From positions 1 to 22,894 of the forward strand of contig DKAS01000040.1 in the NCBI GenBank assembly GCA_002448875.1: a stretch of DNA of 22,894 bases, read 5' to 3'. The position numbers and the translations under genes were made by a program. Source of the stretch: Proteobacteria bacterium UBA6920. Its GTDB lineage: Bacteria > Pseudomonadota > Gammaproteobacteria > SG8-11. Below are positions 7,848 to 14,973 of this stretch, one piece after another; within the stretch, counting starts at the first letter, position 1; each line of letters begins with the position of its first letter. The notes under the pieces are model-generated. The model worked only from the letters and a program-made list of their open reading frames with translations. It was not told where the DNA came from and searched no databases.

Positions 7848-8255
7848 ATGCAAAGACCTTCTTTCAGACTTATAAAAATAACCTATTTTATTGTTATATC
7901 AGGATTTTCTCTCGGCGCACTAGCGCAGGAGCAAATCGCCATACAATATAATCTCATCCCTAATCCAAGCACGTCGGATAACGGCGAACTGCGAATGCTG
8001 GTCACCAACCTGACCAAAGTGGATCTGAGCAACCTGGTCGTCACCCCCGACAAAGGCATCGCCATCGACAGCTCGAATCTCGCCATCGCCATCCAGGACC
8101 TGCCGGCGGAAGAATCCATCGCCATTTCCATGTCGGTCAAACTGCGCAATGGCCTGGCCATCCTGCCACCGCGTCTGAACTGGCAGGTGGACATGGACAT
8201 GCCCAACGGCAAACGCAACAACACCGCTGTCACCGGCGTCGGCAGCAAACTCTGA
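7848..8255 (+). CDS. Small secreted protein of unknown function
   Basis: I do not recognise this 135-residue protein. It has a typical signal peptide (basic start, hydrophobic residues about 9-23, cleavage expected after ALA at 24-26), so the mature part of about 109 residues should be periplasmic or secreted. The mature chain has no Cys. It alternates beta-strand-like segments (ELRMLVTNLTKVDLSNLVVTP, SIAISMSVKLRNG), which suggests a small beta-sandwich, perhaps an extracellular adhesin-like or pseudopilin-neighbour domain; that is inference. ATG 7848 has only a weak ribosome site, with the clearest GGGAG about 30 bases upstream. The gene stands alone between the methyltransferase and the CapA-like gene. 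Confidence 0.75.
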   Translation: MQRPSFRLIKITYFIVISGFSLGALAQEQIAIQYNLIPNPSTSDNGELRMLVTNLTKVDLSNLVVTPDKGIAIDSSNLAIAIQDLPAEESIAISMSVKLRNGLAILPPRLNWQVDMDMPNGKRNNTAVTGVGSKL

Positions 8256-8259
8256 CCCG

Positions 8260-8282
8260 AGCGCCCGGGCCAGCCGCTTTTT
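8260..8282 (+). terminator. Possible weak rho-independent terminator after the 135-aa gene
   Basis: AGCG (8260-8263) can pair with CGCT (8275-8278) around a GC-rich loop, and five T residues follow (8278-8282), a few bases after the stop codon. The stem is short, so confidence is limited. Confidence 0.35.
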
Positions 8283-8382
8283 ACCCTGCGCCCGCACAGA
8301 TCATCACGGCATTGCCGGCCCTCGCTGTTGCCAACCAGCCGCCACCCCTGACATCCCCGACTGGGCGCAAAGGGCGGCCTGC

Positions 8383-8391
8383 TGGTACACT
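8383..8391 (+). promoter_or_regulatory. Candidate extended -10 promoter for the CapA-like gene
   Basis: TGG-TACACT (hexamer 8386-8391) is an extended -10 match and would place transcription start near 8398, about 25 bases ahead of the chosen ATG. No convincing -35 is present. Confidence 0.35.
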
Positions 8392-8422
8392 GCGCATTGA
8401 ACAAAAAATGCAGAGCGGTTCC

Positions 8423-9673
8423 ATGAAATCCATGATGTTTTTTTCATCCCCCACCCTGTCCGGACTGCTGGCTTGCCTGCTGCTGACCGCCTGCGGTGGA
8501 CAACCCAGCCACCGGGCCCCCGCGTCGGCGGCCGGCACACCAGCACAGCCCCATTCCACGCCGGCAACTCCTGCCAGCACGGGAACTGCCGTCACGGCGC
8601 CGGCGCCCACCGCGGCGGCACCGCTGGAACCCGCTGTACCCGCGAACGGACCGCCCGCCCGCAAACCGGGGCCGCCGCCGGTGTTGCACATCGCCGCCGC
8701 CGGTGACGTGATGCTGGGCACAGATTTTCCCGAAAACTGGCTGCCGGAGGACGACGGCGCCTCCCTGCTGGCCGAGGTCGCGCCCATCCTGCAACGGCCG
8801 GACATCACCTTCGTCAATTTTGAAGGCACGCTGCTCGACGGCGGCGAACCGGTCAAACAATGCCCCAATCCGAAAACCTGCTATTTGTTTCGTACGCCGG
8901 AACGGTACGTGAAATACCTCACCCAGGTCGGCGTGGATGTAGTGAGTCTGGCCAATAACCACGCGCGGGACTTCGGCGAGGCCGGGCGCGGCACCACCAT
9001 GCAGGTGCTGGACGCGGCGGGCATTCGCCACTCCGGCCTGGAGGGTGATGTCGCCAGCTGGGAGGTCAAAGGTCTGCGGGTGGCGCTGATCGCCTATGCG
9101 CCATTCGCCTACTCGCATGATTTTCTCGACATTCCCCGCGCCCGCGACCAGATCCGGGCATTAAAAGCCGAGCACGATATCGTCATCGTTTCCATGCATG
9201 TGGGCGCCGAAGGCGAGGAATACACCCACATCACCTTCAACCGCGAAGTGTTTCACGGGGAAAATCGCGGCGATTCCCATGCCTTCGCCCATGCGGTGAT
9301 CGATGCCGGCGCCGACCTGGTCATCGGCCACGGTCCGCACGTGGTGCGCGCTCTGGAGCTGTACAACGATCACCTGATCGCCTACAGCCTCGGCAACTTC
9401 GCCACCTATCTGGGAATCAGCGTCACCGGCAAGAAAGGTTATGCGCCCATATTGCTGGTGGATCTGGATCATCAGGGCAGATTTATCGGCGGGCGCATCG
9501 TCTCCGCCATCCAGCAGCGTCCGGTGGGTCCGGTACCGGACCCGACGCAGCGGGTGGTACGGGAGATGGCGGAACTCACCCGCGCGGACTTCCCCGACAC
9601 CCCATTGCGCATCGCCCCGGACGGCACCCTGACGTCTCTGGCGCAGCCGCCGGTGGCCACCTCCGGTAAATAG
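8423..9673 (+). CDS. CapA/PgsA-family metallophosphatase-like lipoprotein
   Basis: The 416-residue protein starts with a lipoprotein signal whose lipobox LTAC places the lipidated Cys at residue 24, followed by an Ala/Pro/Thr-rich spacer to about residue 85. The CapA domain then fills the rest. Motifs in order are AAAGDVMLG, VNFEGTLLD, VSLANNHARDFGEAG, IVSMHVGAEGE, VIGHGPHVV and AYSLGNF, which are the metal-binding blocks of this calcineurin-like family. Homologues act in poly-gamma-glutamate or capsule assembly, but no capsule or pgs genes are adjacent, so its target is open. I chose ATG 8423 because it gives a clean lipoprotein signal; in-frame ATG 8408 and an upstream alternative at 8312 are less suitable. 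It converges on the deaminase gene with 22 bp between the stop codons. Confidence 0.9.
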   Translation: MKSMMFFSSPTLSGLLACLLLTACGGQPSHRAPASAAGTPAQPHSTPATPASTGTAVTAPAPTAAAPLEPAVPANGPPARKPGPPPVLHIAAAGDVMLGTDFPENWLPEDDGASLLAEVAPILQRPDITFVNFEGTLLDGGEPVKQCPNPKTCYLFRTPERYVKYLTQVGVDVVSLANNHARDFGEAGRGTTMQVLDAAGIRHSGLEGDVASWEVKGLRVALIAYAPFAYSHDFLDIPRARDQIRALKAEHDIVIVSMHVGAEGEEYTHITFNREVFHGENRGDSHAFAHAVIDAGADLVIGHGPHVVRALELYNDHLIAYSLGNFATYLGISVTGKKGYAPILLVDLDHQGRFIGGRIVSAIQQRPVGPVPDPTQRVVREMAELTRADFPDTPLRIAPDGTLTSLAQPPVATSGK

Positions 9674-9695
9674 CGGAAATTATGCCGCGGCGGAA

Positions 9696-10196
9696 TCAAT
9701 AGGGAATCCTGGCGGTATTTTCCCGCCACTGGGCAAACACCCGCGCCGCTTCGGCCACCGGCAGGTGCAGAGCCTGCACCCGGCGTTGCGCCGGCGCCGC
9801 CTGCAATTCCTGATAGAGAAAGGCATCGTCAAAACCGGCATCCCGGGCGTCGTGGCGGGTGCTGGCGTAATAAAACACCGGTATCCGCGCCCAGTACACG
9901 GCGGCAAGACACATCGGACAGGGTTCACAACTGCTGTACAGCACGCAGTCGTTCAGCACATTGCGGTCCAGTCGAGCGCAGGCATCCCGTATCGCCAGAA
10001 TCTCGGCGTGCGCGGTGGGATCGCGGGTTTCCACCACCCGGTTCCAGCCTTCGCCGATCACCTTGTCGTTACGCACGATGACGGCGCCGAAGGGACCGTT
10101 ATCACCGCGCGCGGAATGTTGCGCCGCCAAGGCAACCGCCATTTTCATAAAATTTTCGTGCGCACCTGGCGGTGTATCCGGTGTTGGTTTTTTCAT
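9696..10196 (-). CDS. guaD: Guanine deaminase-like nucleoside/base deaminase
   Basis: The 166-residue cytidine-deaminase-fold enzyme carries the zinc and catalytic signature HAE (His63, Glu65) and PCPMC (Cys93, Cys96). Flanking residues (GPFGAVIVRNDKVIGEG, DPTAHAEILAIRDAC, YSSCEPCPMCLAAVYWARIP, DAGFDDAFLYQE) follow the pattern of Bacillus-type guanine deaminase, which converts guanine to xanthine. A tRNA adenosine deaminase is less likely because of the AGFDD and C-terminal aromatic tail (ARIPY). ATG 10196 gives a family-length protein; the frame stays open upstream to 10301 but adds an unrelated segment. No purine-salvage neighbours are visible. Confidence 0.85.
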   Translation of the reverse strand: MKKPTPDTPPGAHENFMKMAVALAAQHSARGDNGPFGAVIVRNDKVIGEGWNRVVETRDPTAHAEILAIRDACARLDRNVLNDCVLYSSCEPCPMCLAAVYWARIPVFYYASTRHDARDAGFDDAFLYQELQAAPAQRRVQALHLPVAEAARVFAQWRENTARIPY

Positions 10197-10465
10197 AGCA
10201 CGCTCAATCAATGATTGCCTCTGTTCTGATGTATCTAGCCATCGGCCAACCCCCTGGTCAAGCACGGGTGCGCAAACCCGCTTTCCTGACCGGTTCTGCA
10301 ACGTCCTTTGCCTAACTTATTATAATAGTAATTTTGTGCCTCTGATTCAGATTGCCGACAATCCTGTTCGCCGTCGTACTGGGGCCTGCGGATAGTCGTT
10401 GACAAAACCCGGCGCTCCTGTGTTAGCGTATTCAGAGCATTCAACTCATGAATAGTCGGTGACGC
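10197..10465. promoter_or_regulatory. Divergent intergenic region between guaD-like and multicopper-oxidase genes
   Basis: This 269-bp non-coding region contains a self-complementary TATTATAATA near 10318-10328 that supplies TATAAT on both strands, although neither has a good -35. Closer to the plus-strand genes, ATAGTCGTTGAC (10392-10403) recurs as ATAGTCGGTGAC (10452-10463) exactly 60 bases later, and an inverted repeat ATTCA/TGAAT spans 10439-10453. These may be operator sites; the binding protein is unknown. Confidence 0.4.
10399..10429 (+). promoter_or_regulatory. Candidate sigma-70 promoter for the two multicopper-oxidase-like genes
   Basis: A perfect TTGACA (10399-10404) is followed by TTAGCG (10423-10428) or overlapping TAGCGT at an 18-19 base spacing. 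Transcription would start about 30 bases before ATG 10466. The -35 box overlaps the first copy of the ATAGTCG repeat. Confidence 0.45.
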
Positions 10466-11407
10466 ATGGACAGACGCGAATTCCTCCAAGCCGGTGTTTA
10501 TGGGGCCACGCTGTTCACCGCCTCAGGATTGATACCGGCAGTCTCCCGCCAGGCGCGGGCGGCCACGGTCAATATGCATCTGACCGCCGCCGCGGCCACA
10601 AAAACGCTGATCGACGGCAGCACCACCACAGTGTGGCAATTCACCGGCGACGCCGGCGCCGTTGGTCCGGGCGCGCTGGGCGCTGGTCTGGTGCTGCAGG
10701 CGGGCGATGACGTTACCCTCACCCTGAGTAACAACCTGCCCCAGGCCATCAACCTGCTCATCCCGGGCGTGCTGAGCAACACCAGCACATGCGCGCCGGG
10801 CAGCAGCGCCAGTTATGCCTTCACCGCGCCGGCGGCAGGCACCTATTTTCTCTGCGACGGCCTGTCGGGAGAACTGGGCCGGGCCATGCAACTATTTGCG
10901 CCGCTGGTGGTGCTGCCGGCGAACGGCGCCAACATTCTTACACCCGGCGACAACCCCTTTGACCAGCAGTATACGCTGGTACTGAGCGAACTCGACACCC
11001 GCCTCAATGACGCCATCGCCGCCGGCCAGACCTATGACCTGGCCGCTTACGAACCCAACTATTTTTTCGTCAATGGCCTGAGTTACCCGGATACCGTCAG
11101 TAATCTGCAAACGGCAGTGGCCATGCAAGTGGGACAAACCATCGCCCTGCGTTTCGTCAATTGCGGCTTGATATACCAGCCTATGCATTTTCATGGCTAC
11201 CATGTGCAGGTAAAAAATCGCAACCGCGTCGCCGAAATCAGTGTCGTCGACAAGGACTCGGTCGCGATCCAGCCCGCCGCGTGCGTCGATCTGCTGCTGC
11301 CGGTCACCCAGCCAGGCATGTACCATATCCACAGCCATTTTCTGCCGGCCGTCACCGCCAACGGCGTTTATCCCAACGGCGCGCTGATCGCCATGACCGC
11401 GGTGTAA
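10466..11407 (+). CDS. Two-domain cupredoxin/multicopper-oxidase-like protein, exported by Tat
   Basis: The 313-residue protein begins with a twin-arginine-type signal (DRREFLQ at residues 2-8, hydrophobic stretch, cleavage expected near ARA at 30-32). Two cupredoxin domains follow. The first (about 35-150) keeps the framework (GDDVTLTLSNNLPQ, AAGTYFLCDGLSGELG), but the His motifs usual there are replaced. The second (about 165-310) has QPMHFHGYHV (His241, His243, His246) and MYHIHSH (His287, His289, His291), where the usual HCH triad has Ile instead of Cys, so a type 1 copper site is not expected. It lies 10 bp upstream of another cupredoxin gene that does have HCH. GGTGA precedes ATG 10466. 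The substrate is unknown; an accessory or heteromeric role is inferred. Confidence 0.8.
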   Translation: MDRREFLQAGVYGATLFTASGLIPAVSRQARAATVNMHLTAAAATKTLIDGSTTTVWQFTGDAGAVGPGALGAGLVLQAGDDVTLTLSNNLPQAINLLIPGVLSNTSTCAPGSSASYAFTAPAAGTYFLCDGLSGELGRAMQLFAPLVVLPANGANILTPGDNPFDQQYTLVLSELDTRLNDAIAAGQTYDLAAYEPNYFFVNGLSYPDTVSNLQTAVAMQVGQTIALRFVNCGLIYQPMHFHGYHVQVKNRNRVAEISVVDKDSVAIQPAACVDLLLPVTQPGMYHIHSHFLPAVTANGVYPNGALIAMTAV

Positions 11408-11417
11408 CGGAGACGCC

Positions 11418-12686
11418 ATGGACCAGCCCACAGTAAAGCCGGATACTGCCAGCACCGCCGACGGTGCGGTTTCCGCGGAGCTCGATAACTCGCGCCGGCT
11501 GTTGCTGGCCTCCGCCCTGCGCAAGCTTTCGCTCGGTCTGACGAGCGGCCTTGCGCTTAGCGCCTGCGGCGGTAAAACCGAGCGCGGCGACGATGGCGGG
11601 CAGGACAGCGGCGGCAACGACAACGGACAGGAAAGTATTTGCGGACGGCGCTGTCGTTCGCGGCCGTCACCGACGCCCGCGCCGACACCGGCACCCGCTC
11701 CGGCACCCGGCTCGACCCCCGCACCGGCACCGGCACCGGCACCGGCACCCACAGCCGGCGGTCGCACCTTCGTCTACCTGGGTTATAACAGCGCCAGCGT
11801 CTCCGTCAACATGGGCGCCAGCCAGACCCTGGCCGATGGCAGCGCACTGCGCGTCTGGTCGTTTGGCGGTGGCTTCAACAATGACCGCCCGGTACCTTCA
11901 CCGGTGATTGAATTGATAGAAGGCCAGACCGCCGCCATCACCTTGAACTCCATGATGCCGCACACTCTTCATCCCCACGGCCTGGACGTCAACCAGGCCA
12001 ACGACGGCGTTCCCTCCACCTCCGGCTTCGTCGGCATGGCGATGATGATGGGCAATTTCGGCCGGGTCGGCGGTCTGCCCAGCCTGGGCACCAGCTTTAC
12101 CTACACTTTTGTCGCACCGCACGCCGGCACCTACCTGTACCACTGTCATGTCGACACCGTGTTGCACCTGGAAATGGGGATGTACGGCAGCATTATCGTG
12201 CGTCCGCCCGATGGCGCCACCGACCGGGCGTGGAACGGCGGCCCGCAGTTTCAGCGCGAATACCTCTGGCATCTACACACCTACGACAGCAGCTGGCACG
12301 GCCTGACCGTCAGTGGCGCCGCCACCGTGCGTTATCGTCCCAATGTGTTCATGATCAACGGCCGGCAAAACGACCTTGCAGCCAACGATCCCACCGTGGC
12401 CATCAGCGGCAGCGGCGGCGACAGCGTATTGCTGCGCCTGGTCAATCCCGGTTACCTGCCGGCGGACGTCAGTCTGGGCGGTCTGGAATTCCAGGTAATC
12501 GCCAGCGATGGTCGTCCGGTGCGCTCGACTTTCAGCGCCACCCGCCTGCGCATCCTGCCCGGCGAACGCTATGACCTGCTGCTGACCCTGCCAGCGGGTA
12601 CCAACACCCTCGCCAGCATCGATTATCTCGACATCCGCGGCGCCACCGTACTTGGCAGCGTCAACACCGTCATCACCGCGACCTGA
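11418..12686 (+). CDS. Multicopper-oxidase-like lipoprotein with type 1 copper site
   Basis: The 422-residue protein has an N-terminal SRRLLLASA segment, a hydrophobic stretch and a lipobox LSAC (Cys50), suggesting Tat-exported lipoprotein anchoring. A Pro/Ala/Thr linker (about 82-112) leads to a cupredoxin domain with HTLHPHGLD (His182, His185, His187), DGVP, and GTYLYHCHVDTVLHLEMGMYG. In the last motif, His242-Cys243-His244, His250 and Met255 are arranged like a type 1 site with a two-residue insertion relative to small two-domain laccases. The following domain (about 280-422, NVFMINGR, VIASDGRPV, PGERYDLLL) resembles a multicopper-oxidase middle domain and lacks copper ligands. The length is well below that of three-domain laccases. 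It follows its partner gene by 10 bp and is probably co-transcribed and functionally linked with it. Confidence 0.82.
   Translation: MDQPTVKPDTASTADGAVSAELDNSRRLLLASALRKLSLGLTSGLALSACGGKTERGDDGGQDSGGNDNGQESICGRRCRSRPSPTPAPTPAPAPAPGSTPAPAPAPAPAPTAGGRTFVYLGYNSASVSVNMGASQTLADGSALRVWSFGGGFNNDRPVPSPVIELIEGQTAAITLNSMMPHTLHPHGLDVNQANDGVPSTSGFVGMAMMMGNFGRVGGLPSLGTSFTYTFVAPHAGTYLYHCHVDTVLHLEMGMYGSIIVRPPDGATDRAWNGGPQFQREYLWHLHTYDSSWHGLTVSGAATVRYRPNVFMINGRQNDLAANDPTVAISGSGGDSVLLRLVNPGYLPADVSLGGLEFQVIASDGRPVRSTFSATRLRILPGERYDLLLTLPAGTNTLASIDYLDIRGATVLGSVNTVITAT
11721..11750 (+). repeat. Hexanucleotide tandem repeat in the Pro/Ala linker
   Basis: Five consecutive GCACCG units (the last is GCACCC) encode alternating Ala-Pro in the linker of the second multicopper-oxidase-like protein. 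Shorter imperfect copies precede it from about 11670. Unit gain or loss would stay in frame and alter linker length only. Confidence 0.85.
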
Positions 12687-12797
12687 ACCCGCTCCCTAGG
12701 TTGCACCCGCCCGCCAAAGCCGGCGACGACGTGAAATCTACCGTACAATACCGGGACGCGCGCTGACGCGCTCGCCAATCGCTACGGAGAATGACGC
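12687..12797 (+). promoter_or_regulatory. Intergenic region before the polyphosphate enzyme gene
   Basis: This 111-bp spacer contains TACAAT (12744-12749) as a possible -10 without a convincing -35, and a GGAGA ribosome site ending 7 bases before ATG 12798. No clear terminator for the preceding gene is visible. Confidence 0.3.
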
Positions 12798-14279
12798 ATG
12801 TTTGAAATCGTCGAAGTCGGCAGCCGTTTAACGAAAAGCGACTATGAGGCACAACTGCCGGCACTGCGCACCCGCATGCTGCAACTCCAGGAACAATTGC
12901 TTGCTGCCGGCATTCCACTGACGATTATCATTGCCGGTGTCGAGGGTGCCGGCAAGGGCGCCCTGGTCAGCCGTCTCAATGAATGGCTGGACGCGCGTCA
13001 TATCCAAACCCACGCTTTTTGGGAAGAAAGCGACGAGGAGCGTGAACGCCCGTATTTCTGGCGGTTCTGGCGCAAGCTACCGGCACGGGGAAAAACCGCT
13101 ATTTTCTTCGGCTCCTGGTACACTCAGCCCATCGTCGATCGGGTCTTGCGGCGGAGCAATGATGCCGAACTGGCCTTACATACTGGCAGAATCAATGAAA
13201 TCGAACGCATGCTTTGCGCGGATGGCGCTTTGATCGTCAAGTTCTGGATGCATCTGACGGCGGAACAGCAACAACAGGCGCTGCAGGAGGATCTGGCCAA
13301 CGGCCTGCGGCCCGGCGAGCAGTGCAAGCGCTACGCCAAACATTACAGGGAATTCCGCCGGGTTTCCGCCGAAGTGATTCGCTGCACCGACAGCGGCTGC
13401 AGCCCCTGGCGGCTGGTGGAAGCGGCGGACCGGCGACACCGGGAAATTGCTGTGGCCCGCCTGCTGGTCGCGGCCATTGAACAGCGTCTGCAATTCGCCG
13501 GTGCGAAACCAACAACGACAGCCGCCAGCCCACCCGTCACGGCCGGCAGCGGCGGGCGCAACGTACTGGACCAGGTGGACCTGAGCCAGCACCTGGATGC
13601 GGACCGCTATAAAAAGAAGCTGGCAAAATTCCAGGCGCGGCTCAACGATCTGAGCTGGCAGGCGCACGCAAAAAAGCGCAGCATCGTCGTCGTGTTCGAG
13701 GGCTGGGACGCCGCCGGCAAGGGCAGCACCATCCGCCGCATTACCGCCGCCATCGATGCGCGGCTCTACCGGGTGATCCCCGTGGCCGCGCCTAGCGACG
13801 AAGAACGGGACCAGCATTATCTCTGGCGCTTCTGGCGCCACCTGCCACGGGCCGGCTACACCACGCTATATGATCGTTCCTGGTATGGCCGGGTGCTGGT
13901 GGAACGGGTGGAAGCCTACGCCCGCGATGAAGAGTGGCTACGCGCCTACCAGGAGATCAATGATTTTGAGAGCCAGCTGCGGGAACAGGGCGTCATCGTC
14001 TGCAAATTCTGGCTGCACATCGACGCCGACGAACAGTTGCGGCGATTTCACGAACGGGAAAACACGCCATGGAAACGCCACAAGATCGGCCCCGAGGATT
14101 ACCGCAACCGTGCACAGTGGCCAGCCTACCAGCAGGCGGTACAGGACATGGTGGCGCACACCAGCACCGGTGGCGCACCCTGGGAACTGATCCCCGCCAA
14201 CTGCAAGAAGTTCGCCCGCGTCGCCGTTCTCAAGACCCTGTGCCACCACATCGCCGCCGCCCTGGCGGAAAACACTTGA
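12798..14279 (+). CDS. pap: Polyphosphate:AMP phosphotransferase (two-domain PPK2)
   Basis: The 493-residue protein consists of two tandem PPK2 domains, the arrangement of class II PPK2/Pap enzymes, which transfer phosphate from polyphosphate to AMP to make ADP. The first domain (about 10-235) has a Walker A-like GVEGAGKG at 47-54, FWEESDEERERPYFWRFW and IFFGSWYTQ. The second (about 255-490) has GWDAAGKG at 302-309, APSDEERDQHYLWRFW and YDRSWYGRVLVERVE, followed by the lid-like CKFWLHIDADEQLRRF. The DRSWYGR segment of the second domain is degenerate in the first (FGSWYT), so catalysis probably resides in the C-terminal half, as in known two-domain enzymes. ATG 12798 has a good ribosome site. 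No ppk1 or ppx gene is nearby. The stop lies 7 bp from that of the convergent yqhA-like gene. Confidence 0.92.
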   Translation: MFEIVEVGSRLTKSDYEAQLPALRTRMLQLQEQLLAAGIPLTIIIAGVEGAGKGALVSRLNEWLDARHIQTHAFWEESDEERERPYFWRFWRKLPARGKTAIFFGSWYTQPIVDRVLRRSNDAELALHTGRINEIERMLCADGALIVKFWMHLTAEQQQQALQEDLANGLRPGEQCKRYAKHYREFRRVSAEVIRCTDSGCSPWRLVEAADRRHREIAVARLLVAAIEQRLQFAGAKPTTTAASPPVTAGSGGRNVLDQVDLSQHLDADRYKKKLAKFQARLNDLSWQAHAKKRSIVVVFEGWDAAGKGSTIRRITAAIDARLYRVIPVAAPSDEERDQHYLWRFWRHLPRAGYTTLYDRSWYGRVLVERVEAYARDEEWLRAYQEINDFESQLREQGVIVCKFWLHIDADEQLRRFHERENTPWKRHKIGPEDYRNRAQWPAYQQAVQDMVAHTSTGGAPWELIPANCKKFARVAVLKTLCHHIAAALAENT

Positions 14280-14286
14280 GCGGCGA

Positions 14287-14856
14287 TCAGTCCGCTGCCA
14301 TGCGGTCGTGGGAATCCATCAAAGTGCGGGTCATGATGCGATCGGTATAAGCGATGGCGACAGCGGAAATGATGAAGGTGATGTGAATCAACACCTGCCA
14401 CTTGATCGTATGTTCGGACATTTGCGCGGCATTGATGAAGGTCTTCAACAGGTGAATGGACGAAATACCGATCAGAGCCATGGACAGTTTGATCTTCATG
14501 GTGGCCGCATTGACATGCGCCAGCCATTCCGGCTGGTCGGGATGTTCCCGCAGATTGAGACGGGAAACGAAGGTTTCGTAACCACCGATAATGACCATGA
14601 CCAGCAGATTGGCGATCATCACCACATCGATCAAACCCAGAACAATGAGCATGATCTCGGTCTCGCCTATCTTGTGCGCCTCATGCACCAGATGGTAAAG
14701 CTCAACCCCGAACAGGTAGACATACACGCATTGGGCGACGATCAGCCCCAGATACAGGGGCGCCTGCAACCAGCGGCTCCAGAAAATGACCTCCGCGAGA
14801 AAGGTCAGGCCGGGATTACGTTTTACCTGGGACTTGCCGTTTTGCGCACTGCTCAC
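14287..14856 (-). CDS. YqhA family (UPF0114) integral membrane protein
   Basis: The 189-residue membrane protein matches the UPF0114/YqhA family. Conserved pieces include EVIFWSRWLQAPLYLGLI, HEAHKIGETEIMLIVLGLIDVVMIANLLVMVIIGGYETFVSRL, HVNAATMKIKLSMALIGISSIHLLKTFIN and the C-terminal YTDRIM. Four hydrophobic helices are visible. The family has no assigned biochemical role. I chose the GTG at 14856 because AGAGGTGA lies 4 bases upstream, whereas the open frame up to 14913 would run into a terminator hairpin. It is convergent with the polyphosphate enzyme gene and downstream of the merR unit on the same strand. Confidence 0.9.
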   Translation of the reverse strand: MSSAQNGKSQVKRNPGLTFLAEVIFWSRWLQAPLYLGLIVAQCVYVYLFGVELYHLVHEAHKIGETEIMLIVLGLIDVVMIANLLVMVIIGGYETFVSRLNLREHPDQPEWLAHVNAATMKIKLSMALIGISSIHLLKTFINAAQMSEHTIKWQVLIHITFIISAVAIAYTDRIMTRTLMDSHDRMAAD

Positions 14857-14882
14857 GAATTCACCTCTATTTGCGACCCTAC

Positions 14883-14909
14883 AAAAAACCAGGATCGCTG
14901 CAACCCTGG
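14883..14909 (-). terminator. Rho-independent terminator between the merR unit and yqhA-like gene
   Basis: Read on the minus strand, CCAGG at 14909-14905 pairs with CCTGG at 14893-14889. Four further inner pairs (two of them G-U) close a 3-base loop, and six T residues follow (14888-14883). This is a canonical intrinsic terminator for transcripts coming from the merR/thioredoxin-like genes. It sits only 26 bases before the GTG of the yqhA-like gene. Confidence 0.8.
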
Positions 14910-14922
14910 TCATGGCTGGCTT

Positions 14923-14952
14923 ATTATAAAGGTTTAGAGGTGTACCTGTCCC
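14923..14952 (-). promoter_or_regulatory. Candidate promoter upstream of yqhA-like gene
   Basis: A perfect TATAAT (14928-14923) lies 18 bases after GGGACA (14952-14947). Transcription would start around 14916, directly ahead of the terminator hairpin. The GGGACA box overlaps a GC-rich hairpin (14950-14971) that follows the stop codon of the thioredoxin-like gene. Confidence 0.5.
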
Positions 14953-14971
14953 CCTGGCGCTGCGCCGGGGG
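14950..14971 (-). other. GC-rich hairpin after the thioredoxin-like gene
   Basis: Five C-G pairs and four inner pairs with one bulged A and a 3-base loop form a strong stem two bases past the stop codon. No T run follows, so it is a message-stabilising or rho-assisting structure at best. Confidence 0.55.
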
Positions 14972-14973
14972 TT

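Noticed and set aside
11661-11760. Repeat-rich tract considered as a CRISPR-like or mobile-element signal
   Set aside because: The unit is 6 bp, in frame and encodes a Pro/Ala linker; there are no spacers, terminal repeats or transposase genes.
14279-14297. AGCGG/CCGCT inverted repeat at the convergent ends of pap and the yqhA-like gene
   Set aside because: Only five pairs, an 8-base loop and no T run on either side.
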